The position numbers and the translations under genes are program-made. Under the pieces are notes generated by a model that saw nothing but the letters and a program-made list of their open reading frames with translations, was not told where the DNA came from and did not search any database. A stretch of DNA of 64,000 bases, from positions 186,001 through 250,000 of the forward strand of contig NZ_JALJRY010000012.1 in assembly GCF_024519455.1 (NCBI RefSeq), read 5' to 3'. This document shows, in pieces, positions 28,090 through 35,448 of the stretch; positions within the stretch are counted from its first letter, which is position 1; every line of letters begins with the position of its first letter. This DNA comes from Streptomyces sp. STR69. GTDB taxonomy: Bacteria > Actinomycetota > Actinomycetes > Streptomycetales > Streptomycetaceae.

Positions 28090-28356
28090 TCAGGGGTGGC
28101 GGTGCTCCGGCGGTCGGTACGGCGGGATGTCGCGGCCCGGCTGGTAGTGCGGGCCCTGGCGCATATGTCTGAGGATCATCGCCATGTCGACCGTGACGAT
28201 CAGCCACAGCACTCCGCAGGCCGCCGCCCAGCCGGGGCGCCCGGCAAGGGCGAACGCCGCCGTGCCGAAGATCGTCCAGACCAGCCCCCACACGCTCAGC
28301 CAGAACCGCGCCCGCAGCGGACTGCGCGCTGTCGTCGGCTCACTGCCCGTACGCAT
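28090..28356 (-). CDS. DUF6343 family small membrane protein
   Basis: 88 aa, ATG at 28356. N terminus RTGSEPTTARSPLRARFWLS, two membrane helices (about residues 18-38 and 42-62: WGLVWTIFGTAAFALA and WAAACGVLWLIVTVDMAMIL) and the tail RQGPHYQPGRDIPPYRPP. This arrangement matches the Streptomyces DUF6343 proteins. Function unknown. Divergent from the acyltransferase gene at 28429; GGAGGAG lies about 13 nt upstream of the start, slightly too far to be ideal. Confidence 0.75.
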   Translation of the reverse strand: MRTGSEPTTARSPLRARFWLSVWGLVWTIFGTAAFALAGRPGWAAACGVLWLIVTVDMAMILRHMRQGPHYQPGRDIPPYRPPEHRHP

Positions 28357-28428
28357 ATCCGGATCACTACTCCTCCTTGCAACGTACTCTTCGGGTCGGA
28401 CGTTCTCCACAGGGAGGGGAAGCGCACT

Positions 28429-29358
28429 GTGCTGCCGGACGCCGACGAACTGCCCGAGGTCCTGCTCGACCTCGCCGTACCCCACGAGGACATCAACGAG
28501 CTGGTCCGACTGCGCCGGGTGCTGGCGCGCGACCCCGATGCGGTACGGCTCCTGGAGGAGTGCGTCGGGGAACTGGTGAAGGACATCGGGGAGCACGGCC
28601 ACTGGACCCGGCTCACCGAGCTGCTCCTCGCCCGGCTGCCCGAGGCCCCGCCGGAGATCGGCCCCTACTTCTCGGTGTACGTGTTCGTCGCCGCGCTGCC
28701 CGCCACGCGCGCGTACCACCGCGAACGCGGCATCCCCGCCGACGTCTCCCGGCACACCCTCGCCGACCTGGGACGCAACATCGCGGTGCACCACAAACGG
28801 TACGGCGGGGGGGGCCTGCCGTTCCCGCAGTGGCTCGTCCCGCACTTCCGCGGCGAGCTGTACCAGCTGGGGCGACTGCAGTTCGAGCGGGCGCGGCTCG
28901 GCGAGCGCACCGCGCAGGCGCTCACGGCGGCCGGGCTGGACGCGGAGCCGGGGACGCCCTGCCTGAACCTGCACATCCCCGACTTCTCCGGGCCGCTCAC
29001 CCCGGCCGCGTGCGACCGCTCGCTGGACCTGGCCCGCGCGTTCTTCGCCCGGTACTTCCCCGAGGAACGCCACGGGGTCGCCACCTGCCACTCCTGGCTG
29101 CTCGACCCGCAGCTGAAGCGCTACCTGCCCGCCGACTCCAACATCGTCCGCTTCCAGGAACGGTTCCGGGCGATCCGCGAGGACACGGAGCCTGCCGACA
29201 CCGAGCCCGTCCAGTTCGTCTTCGGCCGTCCCGACCAGGCGGCGGAGAGCCTGCCACGGCGTACCTCCGTGGAGCGGGCCGTCGGGGATCATCTGCGGGC
29301 GGGCGGCCACTGGTACCTCGGGCACGGGTGGTTCCCGCTCCAACAGTTGCCTCTCTGA
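28429..29358 (+). CDS. Acyltransferase domain-containing protein (NAT_N / GNAT_C type)
   Basis: 309 aa from the GTG at 28429, with GGGAGGGG upstream. Residues about 1-140 are an all-helical N-terminal domain (LPEVLLDLAVPHEDINELVRLRR ... IAVHHKRYGGGGLPFPQWL). Residues about 145-305 resemble a GNAT fold (ELYQLGRLQFERARLG, LNLHIPDFSGPLTPAACDRSL, ERHGVATCHSWLLDPQLKRYLP). The pair matches the N-acyltransferase architecture widespread in actinomycetes. Acyl donor and acceptor are unknown. A run of seven G residues (28806-28812) inside the gene is a slippage-prone site, but the frame is intact. Confidence 0.8.
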   Translation: MLPDADELPEVLLDLAVPHEDINELVRLRRVLARDPDAVRLLEECVGELVKDIGEHGHWTRLTELLLARLPEAPPEIGPYFSVYVFVAALPATRAYHRERGIPADVSRHTLADLGRNIAVHHKRYGGGGLPFPQWLVPHFRGELYQLGRLQFERARLGERTAQALTAAGLDAEPGTPCLNLHIPDFSGPLTPAACDRSLDLARAFFARYFPEERHGVATCHSWLLDPQLKRYLPADSNIVRFQERFRAIREDTEPADTEPVQFVFGRPDQAAESLPRRTSVERAVGDHLRAGGHWYLGHGWFPLQQLPL

Positions 29359-29430
29359 AGGGAATTGACTCGTACGGGTGAACCAGTGCGAGTCGGGAAC
29401 GGGCGTGCGGTCGCGAGCCGTTGGACGGGC

Positions 29431-30123
29431 ATGCGACTTGAAATGCGTGAGGGGTACGAGGGGACAGGACCCGGGGCGATCACCCCGGACGGCTGCGCGG
29501 TGGAGCTGTACTCACGGCTGGCCGTGGGAGCGGAGCCGGACATCATCACGGCGGCCGTGCCGGCGGGCGCGCGCATCCTGGAGCTGGGCAGCGGGGTGGG
29601 ACGGGTGACCCACCCCCTCCTGGAGCGCGGGTTCACGGTCACGGCGGTCGACGAGTCCGCCGAGATGCTGGAGCGGGTGCGGGGCGCACGCACGATATGC
29701 AGTCCGATCGAGAACCTCGACCTGGGCGAGACCTTCGACGTCGTGATGCTGGCGTCGTTCCTGGTGCACGCGGGAGACGAGGAGGTGCGGCGCGGGCTGC
29801 TGCGGACCTGTGTACGGCATGTCGCGGCGGGCGGCTGTGTGCTGATCCAGCGGGAGGGCGAGGACTACCACTCGAACGTGCCGCGCGAGCGAGTCGACCC
29901 CAGCGGGTTCACCGTGCGGATGGTGTCGGCGGAGCCGGTCGGCGACGGGGTCGACTCCGTCCGCGCGGAGTATGTGTTCCCGGACGCGGTCTGGACCCAG
30001 ACGTTCCTGTCCCGGCCGTTGACGAAGGACCAGTTCGAGGAGGCGCTCGCGGAGGCGGGACTGAAGGTGGACAGCTATCTGACACCGGACCGGGTGTGGG
30101 TGCGGGCGGTGCCGATGGGCTGA
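29431..30123 (+). CDS. Class I SAM-dependent methyltransferase
   Basis: About 230 aa from the ATG at 29431 (MRLEMREGYEGTGPGAITP); an ATG four codons later or a TTG at 29365 with AAGGGAA are alternatives. Motif I is ARILELGSGVGRVTHPLLERG, then VTAVDESAEML, TFDVVMLASFLVHAGD and VAAGGCVLIQREG, giving a Rossmann-fold methyltransferase of UbiE/MenG-like type. A C-terminal QTFLSRPLTKDQFEEALAEAG closes the domain. Substrate unknown. It follows the acyltransferase gene and may be read from the same transcript. Confidence 0.82.
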   Translation: MRLEMREGYEGTGPGAITPDGCAVELYSRLAVGAEPDIITAAVPAGARILELGSGVGRVTHPLLERGFTVTAVDESAEMLERVRGARTICSPIENLDLGETFDVVMLASFLVHAGDEEVRRGLLRTCVRHVAAGGCVLIQREGEDYHSNVPRERVDPSGFTVRMVSAEPVGDGVDSVRAEYVFPDAVWTQTFLSRPLTKDQFEEALAEAGLKVDSYLTPDRVWVRAVPMG

Positions 30124-30180
30124 CGGCCTGAAGGACTGACGGACGACTCACGGACGCACGCGGAAATCCCGTACGGCGGC

Positions 30181-30210
30181 GATGAGTTCCCCGGCGGGGT
30201 CCGGTCTACC
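30181..30210 (+). promoter_or_regulatory. Two-part promoter motif upstream of the DoxX gene
   Basis: GATGAGTTCC, 10 nt, CCGGTCTACC, ending 41 bp before the DoxX ATG. The same motif with the same spacing and a single base change stands before the DUF899 gene at 48294-48323. It looks like an ECF-sigma promoter. Confidence 0.6.
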
Positions 30211-30251
30211 TCTGCGACAGCAACACGGACCGCTTCCCTCAGGAGAACCCC

Positions 30252-30689
30252 ATGTCACAGACCGCTGCCTCCGCTGCTCCCGTCGCGTCCGCGAGCGCCC
30301 GCGGACGCCGTGCCCGGATCGCGCTGCGCGCTCTGCAGGTGCTGCTGGCCCTGTTCTACGGCATCGCGAGTGCGCTGCCCAAGCTGATCGCGCACCCGTC
30401 GGCCGTGGAGTCCTTCGACCGGATCGGCTGGGGGAGCGGGGCCATGTACACCATCGGCGCGCTCGAACTGTCCGGGGCCGTCGCGCTGTTGGTCCCGCTG
30501 CTGCAGTCGGTGGCGGCGACGGCGCTCAGCGCGCTGATGGTGGGCGCCTTCATCGTGCAGATGACCGTGTTCCACGGTCAGAACGCGGCGACACCGCTGA
30601 TCCTGATCATCCCGCTCGCCCTGATCGCCTGGGCACGGCGGGGGCAGAACGCGGAGCTGCTGAGGCTGCTGCGAGGGCGGGCGTCATGA
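30252..30689 (+). CDS. DoxX family membrane protein
   Basis: 145 aa, ATG with TCAGGAG 8 nt upstream. An Ala/Ser/Arg-rich N terminus is followed by four membrane helices: ALRALQVLLALFYGIASALPK, MYTIGALELSGAVALLVPLL, VAATALSALMVGAFIVQ and LILIIPLALIAWA. This is the DoxX topology. DoxX-like proteins often occur in oxidative or detergent-stress regulons; the biochemical role is unproven. It is a single gene, with its promoter motif shared with a DUF899 gene 18 kb away. Confidence 0.85.
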   Translation: MSQTAASAAPVASASARGRRARIALRALQVLLALFYGIASALPKLIAHPSAVESFDRIGWGSGAMYTIGALELSGAVALLVPLLQSVAATALSALMVGAFIVQMTVFHGQNAATPLILIIPLALIAWARRGQNAELLRLLRGRAS

Positions 30690-30743
30690 TCTGAGCGCGA
30701 GACGACGGTGGCGTCCGGTGGGGCCAGGGGCTCGGGCCGGACG

Positions 30744-31313
30744 TCATCGTTGCGTGCCCCGGCGGGTGGTGCGGCGGGCAGTGCCCTGTGCTCCGCGGTG
30801 CGGGTCGGGAGCATCGTCGGGGGAGCCGGCGGCAGGAAGATCGCGCAGGCGTTCCAGTTCGCGGCGGTCGCGCTTGGTGGGGCGGCCGGTACCTCGGTCG
30901 CGGACACCGGCCGGGGCCACGGTCTCGCGGGGCGGGGGCGGCGGGGAGTTGTCCACATAGCACTCGGCGGCGACAGGGGCGCCGACCCGCTTGCGGATGA
31001 CGCGCTTCACGACGACGATCCGTTCCCGGCCCTCGTGGCGCAGGCGTACCTCGTCGCCGACGCGGACGGAGTGGGCGGCCTTCACCCGCTCGCCGTTGAC
31101 GCGGACGTGGCCGCCCTTGCAGGCGGCGGCGCCCATGGAGCGGGTCTTGACCAGGCGGACGGACCAGATCCAGCTGTCGATGCGGACGCTCTCGCTGTTC
31201 GAGGGGCCGGCGGCCTCGGCGGCGGCCACGGCGTCGCCCTGCGGTTCGGGTGCGGCGCGATGGTCGTCGGTCTCGTCGCTCACGTCGCTCTCGTGCACGC
31301 CATCGGAAGCCAT
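30744..31313 (-). CDS. S4-domain RNA-binding protein (HslR/Hsp15-like)
   Basis: 189 aa. An acidic N terminus of about 40 residues precedes an S4 domain (about residues 43-100: VRIDSWIWSVRLVKTRSMGAA, GGHVRVNGERVKAAHSVRVGDEV, RERIVVVKRVI). The C-terminal 80 residues are Pro/Arg rich (PPPPPRETVAPAG ... GRPTKRDRRELERLRD). Hsp15 in E. coli binds 50S subunits with stalled nascent chains, and this is the likely relative. Leaderless pattern: TAAAAT at 31320-31325, 6 nt before the ATG. Divergent from the glycosylase gene, which is also leaderless. Confidence 0.88.
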   Translation of the reverse strand: MASDGVHESDVSDETDDHRAAPEPQGDAVAAAEAAGPSNSESVRIDSWIWSVRLVKTRSMGAAACKGGHVRVNGERVKAAHSVRVGDEVRLRHEGRERIVVVKRVIRKRVGAPVAAECYVDNSPPPPPRETVAPAGVRDRGTGRPTKRDRRELERLRDLPAAGSPDDAPDPHRGAQGTARRTTRRGTQR

Positions 31314-31401
31314 GCGCCGATTTTAGTCCCCGGGTGGCAGCAGGCACGGCCGATGCCGAGGTGCCCGTCGCGGTCCGCACCGGAGCCCGTACGGTGAGGG
31401 G

Positions 31402-32094
31402 ATGAACCTGTCCGACCTCGATCGCAGGATCACCGGCTGCCGGGCCTGCCCCCGGCTGGTCGCCTGGCGTGAGGAGGTCGCCCGCACCAAACGCGCGGCC
31501 TTCGCCGACTGGACCTACTGGGGCCGCCCGGTACCCGGCTTCGGTCCCGCCGACGCACCCCTGCTGATCATCGGCCTCGCCCCGGCCGCGCACGGTGCGA
31601 ACCGGACCGGCCGCATGTTCACAGGTGATCGCTCCGGGGACGTCCTGTACGAGGCCCTGTACGACGTGGGGCTCGCCTCGCAGCCGACCGCCGTGAGTGC
31701 CGACGACGGCCTGGAGCTGTACGGCGTGCGCATCACCTCGCCGGTGCGCTGCGCACCGCCCGCCAACAAGCCCACCCCCGAGGAGCGCGACACCTGCCGT
31801 TCCTGGCTCGTCGACGAACTGGCGGTGTTGCGGCCGACGTTGAAGGCCGCGATCGTGCTCGGCGGCTTCGGCTGGCAGGCCGCGTTGCCGGCGTTCGCGG
31901 CGGCGGGGTGGGCTGTACCGAGGCCGCGTCCGGTGTTCGGGCACGGGGTGCGGGTGCCGCTCGACGGCCTCGACCTCTTCGGCTGCTTCCACGTCAGCCA
32001 GCGCAACACCTTCACCGGGAAGCTCACCCCCGCGATGCTGCGGGACGTGCTGCGCACGGCGGCCGGGGCGGCGGGACTGCCGACCGCGCCATAA
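31402..32094 (+). CDS. Type V uracil-DNA glycosylase (UDGb)
   Basis: 230 aa. Four Cys expected to hold a 4Fe-4S cluster: C13 and C16 in ITGCRACPRLV, one in SPVRCAPPANKPTP and one in RDTCRSWL. Active-site motif I is GLAPAAHGANRTGRMFTGDRSG and motif II HVSQRNTFTGKLT; GLAPAAHGANRTGR is diagnostic of family V, which lacks the usual Asp/Asn. It removes uracil, and in this family also ethenocytosine and hypoxanthine, from DNA, a relevant task in a genome this rich in cytosine. Leaderless pattern: TACGGT 6 nt before the ATG. Confidence 0.93.
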   Translation: MNLSDLDRRITGCRACPRLVAWREEVARTKRAAFADWTYWGRPVPGFGPADAPLLIIGLAPAAHGANRTGRMFTGDRSGDVLYEALYDVGLASQPTAVSADDGLELYGVRITSPVRCAPPANKPTPEERDTCRSWLVDELAVLRPTLKAAIVLGGFGWQAALPAFAAAGWAVPRPRPVFGHGVRVPLDGLDLFGCFHVSQRNTFTGKLTPAMLRDVLRTAAGAAGLPTAP

Positions 32095-32134
32095 CCTGTG
32101 GCAGGGGATTCGCGGCGGACGTTAGGGTCCCCGG

Positions 32135-33097
32135 ATGGGCCTGTATCCGGAGATCGAACCGTACGACCACGGCATGCTCGACGTCGGAGACGGCAACCTC
32201 GTCCACTGGGAGACCTGCGGAAACCCGCACGGCAAGCCGGCGGTCGTGCTGCACGGCGGCCCGGGATCGGGCTGTTCCCCCTACCCCCGACGCTACTTCG
32301 ATCCCGCCGTCTACCGGATCGTGCTGCTCGACCAGCGCGGGTGCGGACGTTCCACCCCGCACGCCAGCGTCTACGACACCGACATGAGCGTGAACACGAC
32401 GGCTCAGCTGATCGCCGATCTGGAGCTGCTGCGGCGGCACTTGGGGATCGAACGGTGGCTGGTGTGGGGCGCGTCGTGGGGCTCGGTGCTCGGACTGCGG
32501 TACGCGCAGACACATCCCCGGTCGGTGTCGGAGCTGGTGCTGACCTGTGTGGCCACCGGTTCCAATCCGGAAGTGGCCTTGCTGACCAGGGGACTGGGGA
32601 AGATCTTCCCCGAGGCGTTCGAGCGGTTCATCGGTGAACTGCCCGTGGGGGAACGCGACGGGAACCTCGCCGCCGCCTACAACCGGCTCATCGAGTCCCC
32701 CGACCGGGCGGTGCGGGAGCGTGCCGCACGTGCGTGGACCGACTGGGAGACGGCGATCATCCCCGCCCCACCGCGCTCCGAAAAGCGGTACGAGGACCCG
32801 AAGTTCCGTATGTGCTTCGCCCGCACCGTCACGCACTACTTCGGCAACGACCACTTTCTCGGCGAGGGCAACGACGAGGGCATCGTGCTCCGGGACGCGC
32901 ACCTCCTCAAGGACATCCCCGGCACCCTCGTCCAAGGCAGCCTCGACCTCGGCAACCTTGTCGGTTGCGCCTGGCGCCTGCACCATGCCTGGCCCGGCAG
33001 CGAGTTGGTGATCGTGGACGAGGCCGGGCACAACGCGAGCGCGCCGGGTGTCGCGGAGGCGCTGGTGGCGGCGACGGACAAATACGCCCGCCGTTAG
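32135..33097 (+). CDS. pip: Proline iminopeptidase
   Basis: 320 aa, alpha/beta-hydrolase. Oxyanion region VVLHGGPGSGCSPYPRRYFDP, then RIVLLDQRGCGRSTPHA and the nucleophile elbow WGASWGSVLGLRYAQTHP (Ser of GxSxG). C-terminal GSLDLGNLVG and VIVDEAGHNASAPG supply Asp and His. This is the classic S33 family; it releases N-terminal proline from peptides in the cytoplasm. Leaderless pattern: TAGGGT at 32123-32128. The stop codon is part of a 14-bp direct repeat shared with the end of the convergent GntR gene. Confidence 0.92.
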   Translation: MGLYPEIEPYDHGMLDVGDGNLVHWETCGNPHGKPAVVLHGGPGSGCSPYPRRYFDPAVYRIVLLDQRGCGRSTPHASVYDTDMSVNTTAQLIADLELLRRHLGIERWLVWGASWGSVLGLRYAQTHPRSVSELVLTCVATGSNPEVALLTRGLGKIFPEAFERFIGELPVGERDGNLAAAYNRLIESPDRAVRERAARAWTDWETAIIPAPPRSEKRYEDPKFRMCFARTVTHYFGNDHFLGEGNDEGIVLRDAHLLKDIPGTLVQGSLDLGNLVGCAWRLHHAWPGSELVIVDEAGHNASAPGVAEALVAATDKYARR

Positions 33098-33125
33098 CCC
33101 AGTTGGTCGGCTAGCCCAGTTGGTC
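33095..33125. repeat. Tandem duplication at the pip / GntR gene ends
   Basis: TAGCCCAGTTGGTC occurs at 33095-33108 and again at 33112-33125. The first copy supplies the pip stop codon, the second encodes the last residues and stop (DQLG-stop) of the convergent GntR gene. A local 17-bp duplication. Confidence 0.8.
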
Positions 33126-33776
33126 ACCGAAGAGGTGGCGCACTGTGGAGCGGTAGTTCGCCTGGACGTGGCTGAGGGCGTGGGCGCGGGCGCGGTCCGG
33201 GTCGCCGGAGGCGATTGCCTCGTACAACTCCTCGTGCTCGGTGAGGAGTTGGGGCCACTCCTCGTTCTGCCGGGTGAGCCAGCGCAGTCGGCCGTCGACC
33301 GGTTCCATGACCGAGATCAGCAGGCTGTTGCCGGCCAGGGCCAGAATGCGGTCGTGGAAGCGGGTGTTGACGTCGGTGATCGCCTCGGCGTCGTCGGACC
33401 GGGTGGCCTCCGCCGCGCTGTCCAGCAACTCCCGTAGTTCGGCGAGTGCCTGAGGGGTGGCGCGGGTCGCGGCGAGCCCGGCCGCGTACACCTCCAGCGC
33501 CTCGCGCAGCTCGAACAGTTCCTTGACGTCGGTCGGGGTCAGCCGTCGTACGACCGTACGGCGGGCCGACTCGAACAGGACGAAGCCCTCCGCGACCAGG
33601 GCCCGGATCGCTTCCCGGACCGGCACCCGCGAGACCCCGAAGCGTTCGGCCAGCTCGCGTTCCACCAGCCGGTCTCCGGGGCGGAGGCGACCGGCGATGA
33701 TGTCCTGCCGCAGGGTCGCCAGGACGCGTTCGCGCACCGCCCCGAGGGGTTCGATCTTCGCTGTCATGGAGCTCAT
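33111..33776 (-). CDS. GntR/FadR-family (FCD) transcriptional regulator
   Basis: 221 aa; ATG at 33776 or 33767 (MTAKIEPL). N-terminal winged helix (about residues 12-75: LRQDIIAGRLRPGDRLVERELAERFGVSRVPVREAIRAL) and a C-terminal FCD helical ligand domain with metal-site residues (ELFELREALEVYAAGLAA, DVNTRFHDRILALAGN, EEHEELYEAIASGDPDRARAHALSHV). It diverges from the NCS1 permease and racemase genes, and a perfect 16-bp operator lies between, so it most likely represses that pair and itself. The ligand is probably a nucleobase, hydantoin or derivative. Confidence 0.92.
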   Translation of the reverse strand: MSSMTAKIEPLGAVRERVLATLRQDIIAGRLRPGDRLVERELAERFGVSRVPVREAIRALVAEGFVLFESARRTVVRRLTPTDVKELFELREALEVYAAGLAATRATPQALAELRELLDSAAEATRSDDAEAITDVNTRFHDRILALAGNSLLISVMEPVDGRLRWLTRQNEEWPQLLTEHEELYEAIASGDPDRARAHALSHVQANYRSTVRHLFGDQLG

Positions 33777-33867
33777 GGGGCCATCTTCGCCGACTCCGGG
33801 GGTCTTTTACGGAGCGTTAACAGTGGTGACATCGGTCGGAACCGTTGACGGGAGGACCATGACGGCA

Positions 33868-33883
33868 GTTTGGTATACCAAAC
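33868..33883. promoter_or_regulatory. GntR-type operator GTTTGGTATACCAAAC
   Basis: Perfect 16-bp palindrome between the divergent GntR and NCS1 genes, 92 bp from one and 88 bp from the other. TGGTATACCA cores are characteristic of FadR/FCD-subfamily operators. No other copy was noticed in the window. Confidence 0.75.
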
Positions 33884-33970
33884 GACATCGGTAGCCGTCC
33901 TGCTCTCCCTTCTCCCACTCCACCCCCCCCACCCCTCCTCGCACCTCCGTCCCCTTGCCCTGGAGGCCCC

Positions 33971-35443
33971 GTGTCCCTCGCCGACCGCGCCGAAGTCACC
34001 GGCGCACCAGCGTTCGTCCCCGACCCCCGGCTCACCAACGAAGACCTCGCCCCCGCCGACAAGCGCAACTGGAAGGTCTTCGACCTCTTCGCCATGTGGA
34101 TGTCGGACGTCCACAACCTCGGCAACTACACGTTCGCCGCAGGCTTGTTGGTCCTCGGCATGAACGTCTGGCAGGTCTTCACCTCCCTGCTCGTCGGCTT
34201 CGTGCTCATCTACGTCGGCATGAACTGGATGGGGAAGATCGGGCAGGCGCACGGCGTCCCGTTCCCGGTCGTCAGCCGCATCAGCTTCGGGGTCTGGGGC
34301 GCCAACATCCCGGCCCTCATCCGGGCCGTGATCGCCATCATGTGGTACGGCATCCAGACCTATCTGGCCTCCGTCGCCGTCAACGTGATGCTGCTGGCCG
34401 CCTGGCCCGGCCTGGAATCCTGGACTCACCACTCCTTCCTGGGACTTGACGCCCTCGGCTGGGTCTCCTTCGTGTCGCTGTGGCTGATCCAGGCGGTGAT
34501 CATCAGTCAAGGCATGGAGTCGGTGCGGAAGTTCCAGGACTTCTGCGGCCCGGCGATCTGGCTGGTGATGATCGCGCTGGCCATCTGGGTGCTGGCGAAG
34601 GCCGGTTGGTCGATCTCGCTGACCTCCACCCCGCACCCGGTCTCGTTCGGCGAGCAGTGGCGCCAGTGGTTCGGCGCGATCGGCCTGATCCTCGCCACCT
34701 ACGGCACCCTGATGCTCAACTTCTGCGACTTCTCCCGCTTCGCGCCCGACTACAAGACCGTCCGCCGCGGCAACTTCTGGGGCCTGCCCATCAACTCCAC
34801 CGCGTTCGTGGTCGTTTCGGTGATCGTCACGGCCGGCTCGCTGGAGGTCTGGGGCCAAGCCATCACGGATCCGGCCGAGTTGGTCGCCAAGGTCGGCAAC
34901 ACCTGGGTGATGGTCCTGGGCGCGTTCACGTTCGCCGTCGCCACGATGGGCGTCAACATCGTCGCCAACTTCGTCTCCCCGGCGTACGACCTGGCCAACG
35001 TCTGGCCGCAGAAGATCACCTTCAGGATCGGCGGCATGATCAGCACGGTCGCGGCACTGGTTGTCACTCCGTGGAACCTCTTCTCCAACCCGACCGTCGT
35101 CAACTACTTCCTCGGCGGCCTCGGCGCCTTCCTGGGCCCGCTGTTCGGTGTGATCATGGTCGACTACTACTGGGTCAAGCGCGGCCGGGTCGACGTACAG
35201 GAGCTCTTCGACGCGACCCCCGGCTCCCGCTACTACTACCGCAAGGGCGTCAACCCCAAGGCCCTGTGGGCGTTCCTGCCCTCGGCGGGCGTCGCGGCCG
35301 TACTCGCACTGGTGAAGACGTTCAGCGACGTCGCCCCGTACTCCTGGTTCATCGGTACGGCACTGGGCGCCGGCCTGTACCTGCTGATCTGCCGCACCGA
35401 CCGAGCCGCCGCCGAGCCCGTCCTCAAGCCGGTGGAGGTCTGA
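33971..35443 (+). CDS. NCS1-family nucleobase / hydantoin:cation symporter
   Basis: 490 aa, GTG start. Begins with NEDLAPADKRNWKVFDLFAMWMSDVHNLGNYT, split here at the first helix, a typical NCS1 entry sequence. About 12 membrane helices follow, with substrate-site segments IMWYGIQTYLAS and MLNFCDFSRFAPDYKTVRRGNFWG and the late motif LGAFLGPLFGVIMVDYYWVKRGR. NCS1 proteins such as Mhp1 import hydantoins, allantoin, uracil or cytosine with Na+ or H+. It is followed 5 bp later by a racemase gene, which points to hydantoins or allantoin as substrate. Control is probably by the divergent GntR protein. Confidence 0.9.
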   Translation: MSLADRAEVTGAPAFVPDPRLTNEDLAPADKRNWKVFDLFAMWMSDVHNLGNYTFAAGLLVLGMNVWQVFTSLLVGFVLIYVGMNWMGKIGQAHGVPFPVVSRISFGVWGANIPALIRAVIAIMWYGIQTYLASVAVNVMLLAAWPGLESWTHHSFLGLDALGWVSFVSLWLIQAVIISQGMESVRKFQDFCGPAIWLVMIALAIWVLAKAGWSISLTSTPHPVSFGEQWRQWFGAIGLILATYGTLMLNFCDFSRFAPDYKTVRRGNFWGLPINSTAFVVVSVIVTAGSLEVWGQAITDPAELVAKVGNTWVMVLGAFTFAVATMGVNIVANFVSPAYDLANVWPQKITFRIGGMISTVAALVVTPWNLFSNPTVVNYFLGGLGAFLGPLFGVIMVDYYWVKRGRVDVQELFDATPGSRYYYRKGVNPKALWAFLPSAGVAAVLALVKTFSDVAPYSWFIGTALGAGLYLLICRTDRAAAEPVLKPVEV

Positions 35444-35448
35444 GCGGA

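Noticed and set aside
28806..28812. Run of seven G residues as a frameshift in the acyltransferase gene
   Set aside because: The reading frame continues with family-like sequence on both sides, so no disruption is needed to explain it.
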